Below, piece after piece: positions 51,024 through 55,558 of a stretch of DNA of 55,558 bases. Under the pieces are notes generated by a model, which saw only the letters and a list, made by a program, of their open reading frames with translations, did not search any database and was not told the origin of the DNA. Positions within the stretch are counted from its first letter, which is position 1, and the number at the start of each line of letters is the position of its first letter. This DNA is from a virus: the IMG/VR virus record IMGVR_UViG_3300021492_000002, positions 1-55,558 of that record, one strand, 5' to 3'. Position numbers and translations under genes: made by a program.

Positions 51024-53284
51024 ACTAATACTCCCTCCTTTATGTTGAATCCAAACTTCTCCAGTAATTTAGATAATTTATCGGAATAATACTCATATGC
51101 AAGATCAATTTTATCCTTCCAATTCGGATCGTACTCTCTATCGACAAGATGATAATGTCTATTTTTGTTTACGACATATTCAACCTTCGTGCCGTGGGTT
51201 ATCTCACTTATCCCATGTCGTTCCATAAGCTGGCGGGCAAGGCGGGCTTCAACACTATTCTTGTTCTTGTATTCATCAGGCTGACTCTTTGATATCGATG
51301 TAGACATAATAAATTTCTCTACAGGAAACTTTGTAAGATCAAGATACTTATGTAATAATGATTGATCCTCACCATAGAATATAACGCGAACAATATCCCA
51401 TAAACATTCCTTATAAATAGGCGGCTGCTTCGGTGATGCTAAAGCCGATCCCTTAAAGATAATGGTATCACCATCCTTTAGAACATAACTCTTCATGGCT
51501 ATCGAATACATAGCATCATATTCCTCTTGCTCCATGAATGTTGTAATGTTTTCTTTATCAATGCCATACTTCTCATGTATATAAGCCGCGACGGCTTCAT
51601 TTATCTCATTTACATCAACGTAATCTGATATATAAACACCATCGGTATCGTATTCTATAACACTGTCTCCAAGCTTATTAATAACGAAACTTATAACATC
51701 ACGACAGAAGCCAACCACTGCAATAGCAATGGAAAGATCACCTACCTTTGAATTTTTGTTTCCATGTATTCCATAGATTGAGTTCATAACAACCTTACGC
51801 GCAACCTGAGCTGCTTGTGTCGCTTTATACTCAGGACTATCCTTTTTTAACTTTGATAATTTTTTCTTAAGCGTTTTTCTATCGTTATACATCTCCTTAA
51901 GGACGAGACGGTAAATGCTATCAGATGATTGATCTATCTCAACAACAATCGTTTTATCAAGATTATCGTCAGGTACCTCTATGATTAAGGATGTATCCTT
52001 CCAGTACGCATTAATATTATCTTGGTAATCCTTAACCTCGATAATTTTTGTTGTATCGGGACCAGCATTTAATGTTATGAGTGAGTTAGGATAGAAGGAG
52101 CTGAAATCGATTTTATACACAGGTTTGAAGTAACCTTTCTTTTTGACACCGATAAGCGCGCCTTGGTATTTATTCCATATCTTCTTTGTATTAAATGATG
52201 CTATGCGTCCATCTAATCCGTATTTCTGTGCATTGGAGAGAAGCCCGATGACCTTTTTCTTAAATAAGCCGCGCAGCGTTACGATACGTGGTATAAAGGC
52301 AGGGTATGAATTCATAATAGCATCAAGAGGAACCTGCATGTATTCAGCTAGTGCAATAATGTTATCAATGTAACGCATAGCAAGCTGATATGTTAAAATA
52401 ATGTCATTCTGATGGTATCTTTCTAATTCCTTTGTTCCTACCCATTCACTCATGTTCATGTGTGGAAGGCGGATGGCTTCATATCCAAAATACTCACCTA
52501 CCGTTTCCAGCTTTTTATTCTGTAGTTTTCCCAGTAGTGATTGATCTTTGTCAACTGATTCCCATACATCATAATGGAGGAAGCCGCGCGGCTTAATCTC
52601 TATTGACGACCCTTCCTGTGTTGCAAGGAATAGACGCTCAAATTCATCTATAAGGTCCAATCTTACACATCTTTCATAAATGTAACGCAGATCGAAGTGC
52701 TTGGAATAATAACCTGCTAAAACAGTAGGTTTTACTTCTGCAATAGTCCTAAGAAACCACAGTAATAGTTCCCTTTCCTCCTGTTCTGTACCTGATGTAT
52801 ATCTTGCTAATAGCCGTTCTCCATCATAGATACCCAATGCAATAATAGGATCTGTATCGTAATTGGCAAATTCGCCTGCATGGCTAAGAACCTCGATATC
52901 GAATGATGCTACCCGTACGGTTGATTTACAGTTGAAAAGATGTGGTGCAAAGACATAGAGTGCTTCGTTTGCAGCGAGGTGGAAGTATGGAAGCCGCCCG
53001 TTTTTTAAGCGATGCACCTTGCGTCGGAGATAATTGCGGTCAATTTTGTTAATGGGAAAACCACATACATCTTCATCAACTCTTCTCGATGCAAAGACAC
53101 AGATTGAAGCCGGCTCCAATGTTCCAATAACTCTGAAGCGTGTAAGTTCATAACGCTGCGAGAATGATGGAACAAAAAGTAGCTCCCCTACCGGTAGTTT
53201 AATGTACTTACCATCCTTGTAATCTGTGAGAAGGAAGCCTCGCCCTTTTGCGAAGTATAATTTGAGTGGTACCGATATTTGCAT
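51020..53284 (-). CDS. Family B DNA polymerase with 3'-5' exonuclease
   Basis: A 754-residue replicative polymerase. Exonuclease motifs are complete: Exo I FDIE (D129/E131), Exo II with D198 in 'GYYSKHFDLRY', Exo III Y290-x3-D294. Polymerase motif A is DFSSFYP (393-399), motif B 'KVVMNSIYG' (497-505), and motif C YDTDG (545-549), where most relatives have YGDTDS or YxDTDS, so the last Ser is Gly. No intein or large insertion is seen, and the length is usual for phage enzymes without a long N-domain. SD AGGAGG in a 74-base leader with a possible hairpin. Works with the primase-helicase and SSB-like protein. Confidence 0.95.
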   Translation of the reverse strand: MQISVPLKLYFAKGRGFLLTDYKDGKYIKLPVGELLFVPSFSQRYELTRFRVIGTLEPASICVFASRRVDEDVCGFPINKIDRNYLRRKVHRLKNGRLPYFHLAANEALYVFAPHLFNCKSTVRVASFDIEVLSHAGEFANYDTDPIIALGIYDGERLLARYTSGTEQEERELLLWFLRTIAEVKPTVLAGYYSKHFDLRYIYERCVRLDLIDEFERLFLATQEGSSIEIKPRGFLHYDVWESVDKDQSLLGKLQNKKLETVGEYFGYEAIRLPHMNMSEWVGTKELERYHQNDIILTYQLAMRYIDNIIALAEYMQVPLDAIMNSYPAFIPRIVTLRGLFKKKVIGLLSNAQKYGLDGRIASFNTKKIWNKYQGALIGVKKKGYFKPVYKIDFSSFYPNSLITLNAGPDTTKIIEVKDYQDNINAYWKDTSLIIEVPDDNLDKTIVVEIDQSSDSIYRLVLKEMYNDRKTLKKKLSKLKKDSPEYKATQAAQVARKVVMNSIYGIHGNKNSKVGDLSIAIAVVGFCRDVISFVINKLGDSVIEYDTDGVYISDYVDVNEINEAVAAYIHEKYGIDKENITTFMEQEEYDAMYSIAMKSYVLKDGDTIIFKGSALASPKQPPIYKECLWDIVRVIFYGEDQSLLHKYLDLTKFPVEKFIMSTSISKSQPDEYKNKNSVEARLARQLMERHGISEITHGTKVEYVVNKNRHYHLVDREYDPNWKDKIDLAYEYYSDKLSKLLEKFGFNIKEGVLV
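52581..52594. repeat. Perfect 14-base GC-core palindrome in the polymerase
   Basis: AAGCCGCGCGGCTT, read Lys-Pro-Arg-Gly-Phe on the minus strand; it shares its 14 bases with the 16-base word at 50279, which is read in another frame. Confidence 0.78.
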
Positions 53285-53328
53285 ATCAAAGCCTCCTTTT
53301 CAACTCCTTTACCACAGCGGGCAGAGGG

Positions 53329-53343
53329 GCACCTGTGCGGTGC
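53329..53343 (-). promoter_or_regulatory. GC-rich hairpin in the DNA polymerase leader
   Basis: On the minus strand, GCACC-GCACA-GGTGC forms a 5-bp stem with a 5-base loop about 30 bases before the polymerase SD. An alternative stem (CACAG 53313-53317 with CTGTG 53333-53337) uses part of the same bases. The whole leader is GC-rich in an AT-rich genome. T4 DNA polymerase represses its own translation through a leader hairpin; a similar role here is speculation. Confidence 0.3.
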
Positions 53344-53358
53344 AAAGAGGATTATTCA

Positions 53359-54006
53359 TTACATAATACCAAATGATAATTCTCTTAAATACTCGATCCC
53401 CGTTGCTAGGTTATCAAATCTTACATCAATCATTTCATCGATGAATGGATGCATATGCTTGTCATCCGTTATAACGGCCACTATATGCTTTCGTTGATTG
53501 TATGCCCATGCAAGCTCACATATGCATCCTATTGATATATCACTTGTGAAACCATCTTCGATGATAGCGAATAATATATCCGATTGCGAGAGCATCCAGA
53601 AGTCGCGCCTCATATGATACTTCATTGAAAGAGCCACCTTGTCGGATCTTAATCTAATATAAGTATGATTATCTTTACCGACAGGTTGACCCGGAATAGC
53701 TGCCTCCTTTAACAGAATAGGTAGAAAAACTTTTAAGCCCGCCGACCTTAATTCATCAGCTATTGAGGATAACCTGTGTTTCACTACATCCCAGGGAAGT
53801 CCTGTTATCGGATGCGAAATATAAACAGATAGCTGACGAGTTGCAAATGTTGGACTTGTATTAACAGTTGCGGGTAATGAGTCATTAACGCCATATGTTG
53901 AACCTGTGTTATCTATATGTTTCCAATGTTCCTCTTTACATGGCATCTCGTAAGGATAATTGGGGATTATCTGAGGCCAACCGTCTTTTTCAGGATGTTT
54001 GCACAT
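53359..54006 (-). CDS. Nucleoside 2-deoxyribosyltransferase-like protein
   Basis: A 215-residue protein. The core fits the deoxyribosyltransferase fold: 'LSVYISHPITG' (~59-69), 'LSSIADELRSAGLKVFLPIL' (~79-98), 'SQSDILFAIIEDG' (~140-152) and 'SDISIGCICELAWAYNQRKHIVAVI' (~156-180) with Glu164 as the likely nucleophile, as in 'D.Gt..E.G.A'. Such enzymes swap or remove nucleobases of deoxynucleosides or deoxynucleotides. In a phage it may adjust nucleotide pools or act on modified or signalling nucleotides. ATG at 54006 has GGGAGGTGAG; a GTG at 54012 is also possible. The N-terminal ~55 residues are extra and unrecognised. Confidence 0.68.
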   Translation of the reverse strand: MCKHPEKDGWPQIIPNYPYEMPCKEEHWKHIDNTGSTYGVNDSLPATVNTSPTFATRQLSVYISHPITGLPWDVVKHRLSSIADELRSAGLKVFLPILLKEAAIPGQPVGKDNHTYIRLRSDKVALSMKYHMRRDFWMLSQSDILFAIIEDGFTSDISIGCICELAWAYNQRKHIVAVITDDKHMHPFIDEMIDVRFDNLATGIEYLRELSFGIM

Positions 54007-54008
54007 TC

Positions 54009-54380
54009 TCACCTCCCTTTTGGTATCTCCAATCTCTCTAATATATAATGATGCACATAATACTTGTCAAGGATATTTTTTATATTTATAGATACAGAAT
54101 TTTTGTTAGATTTATTAAGCGCCCGCTTCAATATAAAAATATACATATCCTCATTAAAAAATATAATCAGCAATGGGGTTAAGCCCCGCACAATGGCATT
54201 ATTCCATAGTTTGTCAAGGAGAGACTTCGTTACTCGAAAGCGCGGCTTCCCCGTACTCTTAACCTCGATAGCATACTCATCACTAACAACATCTACATCA
54301 CCATGCGTAGAACCACTAGCTTTTGTAAACCTTCCTTTACATAAGGATCTAACTATTTCCTCGGCTTTTCTCCAGTTCAT
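54009..54380 (-). CDS. Holliday-junction-resolvase-like PD-(D/E)XK nuclease
   Basis: A 123-residue protein with a clear active-site pattern: an early acidic helix (RKAEEIV, E7/E8), 'GDVDVV' with D30, and 'AIEVKSTGKP' with E39 and K41. This is the layout of archaeal Hjc-type and phage resolvases, and also of small restriction-type nucleases ('G.vDv….a.EvKst'). In a replication and recombination setting, branch resolution is the best guess. The ATG at 54380 has no SD, and only 54 AT-rich bases separate it from the gene upstream. Confidence 0.72.
   Translation of the reverse strand: MNWRKAEEIVRSLCKGRFTKASGSTHGDVDVVSDEYAIEVKSTGKPRFRVTKSLLDKLWNNAIVRGLTPLLIIFFNEDMYIFILKRALNKSNKNSVSINIKNILDKYYVHHYILERLEIPKGR
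54042..54070 (-). promoter_or_regulatory. Weak candidate promoter inside the resolvase-like gene
   Basis: On the minus strand, TTGACA (54070-54065) is followed after 17 bases by TATATA (54047-54042). It would start RNA about 30 bases before the deoxyribosyltransferase-like gene. The perfect -35 box is the main support; the location inside a coding sequence and the different spacing weaken the call. Confidence 0.3.
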
Positions 54381-54434
54381 GATTATATGATTATGATATA
54401 CTTGCCCCTAATGTTATTAAAAAATAAATTTAAC

Positions 54435-54947
54435 TTAACAACACAAGAATTTTATATATCTGAATTCCTTTGCATAAATATATATTAAGGCTCCATCTCT
54501 CAGAGCATTTTTCAAATCAATGAAGCACCACTGCTTATCACCCACATTAATAAATCCATTACCACATATAAAATTACCACATTTAGGACATTTATTCACC
54601 AAGTATTGCACCTCCAATATCTCTTCTGGCGTTGCAGAATACTCTTGGTATATAGGAACACAGCAAGACTTTATTCTATAGAAAACAAATGGTGATGCGA
54701 TAAGATATGGTGGTATAAAGTCAACATCTTCAATTGAGGCCGGCGCTTCAGAACCATCAAACGCATTAGTAGTTAATAAATAAATGTTAACTCCACCCAT
54801 ATTAAGAAGGGTGATCATATTATCAAAGAATTTATCATAATCAAAGTTAATAGCAGATTCTATTATCCTGTTAATGTTAGATGATATCGGCTTCAACTTT
54901 AGCTTTTTTGTATCTTTACTTTTAGAGAATATAATATAGTAATACAT
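54435..54947 (-). CDS. Zinc-ribbon protein of unknown function
   Basis: A 170-residue protein. The ATG at 54947 follows GAAGGA with seven bases between and lies just after the upstream stop; longer versions starting at 54962 or 55013 would overlap the methyltransferase gene without better SDs. Residues ~120-150 contain CPKCGNFICG with a later Cys (QWCFI), a zinc-ribbon or rubredoxin-type knuckle. The N-terminus starts with a strand (MYYYIIFSKSKDTKKLKLKP). No family assigned; the knuckle suggests a nucleic-acid or protein-binding role. Confidence 0.55.
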   Translation of the reverse strand: MYYYIIFSKSKDTKKLKLKPISSNINRIIESAINFDYDKFFDNMITLLNMGGVNIYLLTTNAFDGSEAPASIEDVDFIPPYLIASPFVFYRIKSCCVPIYQEYSATPEEILEVQYLVNKCPKCGNFICGNGFINVGDKQWCFIDLKNALRDGALIYIYAKEFRYIKFLCC

Positions 54948-54948
54948 A

Positions 54949-55539
54949 TTAATGTCCTTCATTCTTTTGAAATATCGAAACAACCCTGAATCGATGATTA
55001 GTTGAGCGAACAATACCTATTGTGCCAACCAATTTGTACATATCTTTCCTATACATAGGAAGAATTTGATCAAGCCAGCATAGGAAGCCACCGGGTTCCA
55101 ATACAATCCACGCCTCCTTAACAACCTTGTTTCTATTTATCATAGGTGTGCCATAATGTTCAGCATCCTCAGCCGTATACGGTGGATCGGCAAGAATCAA
55201 ATCGAATTTTTCTGGCGGGAAGTACATAGATAATTCATGTGCATCACCCACTACATCCGGGAATAAATCAGGGTTGATATCAAATGTCGTTTCGCACTCG
55301 CAATTCCATGTACCCTTCTCCACCTTCCCAGAGAACAAATGTAATATTTCTTTAGCATCGGGGAAGAGAGCATGAATCCTACGTAAGTACGACGGAGGAT
55401 ATTCACCATAATATTTTGCCTTTGAACTATAATTGTTGCCAATCATCCATATGCCATATAACCAACCATGTGATACAACGACGGGTGGGTATTTAGGAAA
55501 TTCTTTGGCATAATTCTTTGCTCTCTCTTCCAGTGTCAT
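54949..55539 (-). CDS. DNA methyltransferase with DPPY motif
   Basis: A 196-residue class I methyltransferase. 'ILHLFSGKVEKG' (~65-76) corresponds to the S-adenosylmethionine site, 'FDLILADPPYTAEDAEHYG' holds the catalytic DPPY (118-121), and 'AWIVLEPGGFLCWLDQILP' fits the following strand. DPPY marks N6-adenine or N4-cytosine amino-methyltransferases of DNA. It is short and has no recognisable target-recognition domain, as in many phage orphan enzymes that protect phage DNA. The ATG at 55539 has AAAGGAGAAAT; an ATG at 55554 is less likely. The 3' end almost touches the zinc-ribbon gene. Confidence 0.82.
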   Translation of the reverse strand: MTLEERAKNYAKEFPKYPPVVVSHGWLYGIWMIGNNYSSKAKYYGEYPPSYLRRIHALFPDAKEILHLFSGKVEKGTWNCECETTFDINPDLFPDVVGDAHELSMYFPPEKFDLILADPPYTAEDAEHYGTPMINRNKVVKEAWIVLEPGGFLCWLDQILPMYRKDMYKLVGTIGIVRSTNHRFRVVSIFQKNEGH

Positions 55540-55558
55540 ATTTCTCCTTTCCATTTTA

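Noticed and set aside
38236-53284. Inteins in the primase-helicase or DNA polymerase
   Set aside because: Both proteins were read through all motifs; spacing is normal and no inserted Hint or homing-endonuclease block is present.
53279-53497. Rightward 72-residue frame over the polymerase leader
   Set aside because: It mostly lies antisense to the deoxyribosyltransferase-like gene and has no SD or recognisable sequence.
54381-54434. TATAAT-like sequence just before the resolvase-like gene
   Set aside because: On the minus strand a TATAAT lies two bases before the ATG, too close for a normal start, and no -35 box is found at a proper distance. The region is simply AT-rich.
1-55558. tRNA genes and rho-independent terminators
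   Set aside because: I looked for T-arm (GGTTCRA) contexts and for GC hairpins followed by T runs in the short gaps and found none convincing; coding sequence fills almost everything. A dedicated tRNA search was not possible here.

Overview
The window looks like part of a large, lytic-type double-stranded DNA phage that infects a Gram-negative (double-membraned) bacterium. Phage origin is shown by near-continuous, overlapping genes on both strands, a phage-type replication set (family B DNA polymerase, fused primase-helicase, UvsW-like SF2 helicase, RecA-fold protein, Holliday-junction-type nuclease, Cas4-like nuclease, uracil-DNA glycosylase), a sigma-70-like factor, a holin-like protein and tail-fibre-type sequences. 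A bacterial host is shown by strong AGGAGG-type Shine-Dalgarno sites and sigma-70-like promoters. The two membranes are inferred from Sec signal peptides and small proteins that look like outer-membrane beta barrels. No capsid, portal, terminase or recognisable endolysin is present, so the genome continues outside. I could not name the host or a relative.

Layout. (A) 1-17.35 kb, + strand: a tightly coupled operon of about 19 beta-rich, mostly unrecognisable proteins, probably tail-tip, baseplate or fibre components; several start with a helical segment followed by beta domains. (B) 17.35-25.7 kb, +: four tail-fibre-like proteins that, unusually, all start with a signal peptide, followed by a DNRLRE-type protein. 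(C) 25.7-27.4 kb, +: two barrel-like secreted proteins around a holin-like protein, plus small partners (probably lysis or envelope functions). (D) 27.5-33.7 kb, +: an operon with uracil-DNA glycosylase, a Clp-like double-AAA+ ATPase, an SSB-like OB protein and several unknowns, behind its own promoter. (E) 33.7-40.6 kb, -: sigma-like factor, SF2 helicase, a Hint-like protein, a degenerate Cas4-like protein and the primase-helicase. (F) 40.6 kb: a symmetrical pair of face-to-face promoters. (G) 40.7-50.2 kb, +: a Cas4-like nuclease and then six secreted proteins, most with the signal peptide encoded inside the end of the gene before. (H) 50.1-55.6 kb, -: RecA-like protein, DNA polymerase, nucleoside deoxyribosyltransferase-like protein, Holliday-junction-type nuclease, a zinc-ribbon protein and a DNA methyltransferase.

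The genes combine into a replication/recombination module (D, E, H), a virion/adhesion module (A, B), a lysis or envelope module (C) and a secreted-protein module (G). There is no stretch above 300 bases without a gene; the longest non-coding pieces (about 100 bases at 40.6 kb and 74 bases at 53.3 kb) hold promoters and a possible leader structure. I saw no tRNA, rRNA, CRISPR array, insertion sequence or clear rho-independent terminator.

The most unusual signals are: (1) a short GC-rich, palindrome-like word of the form GAAGC-(C/G)n-GCTTC scattered across nearly all genes of an otherwise AT-rich genome, in all reading frames; (2) about a dozen phage genes with signal peptides, including fibre-like proteins; (3) the face-to-face promoter pair; (4) peptide repeats with identical residues but largely different synonymous codons; and (5) several enzyme-like proteins that have lost key residues (RecA-like without a P-loop, Cas4-like without a visible active site, Hint-like without Cys or Asn, Clp-like with a dead first ATPase domain).
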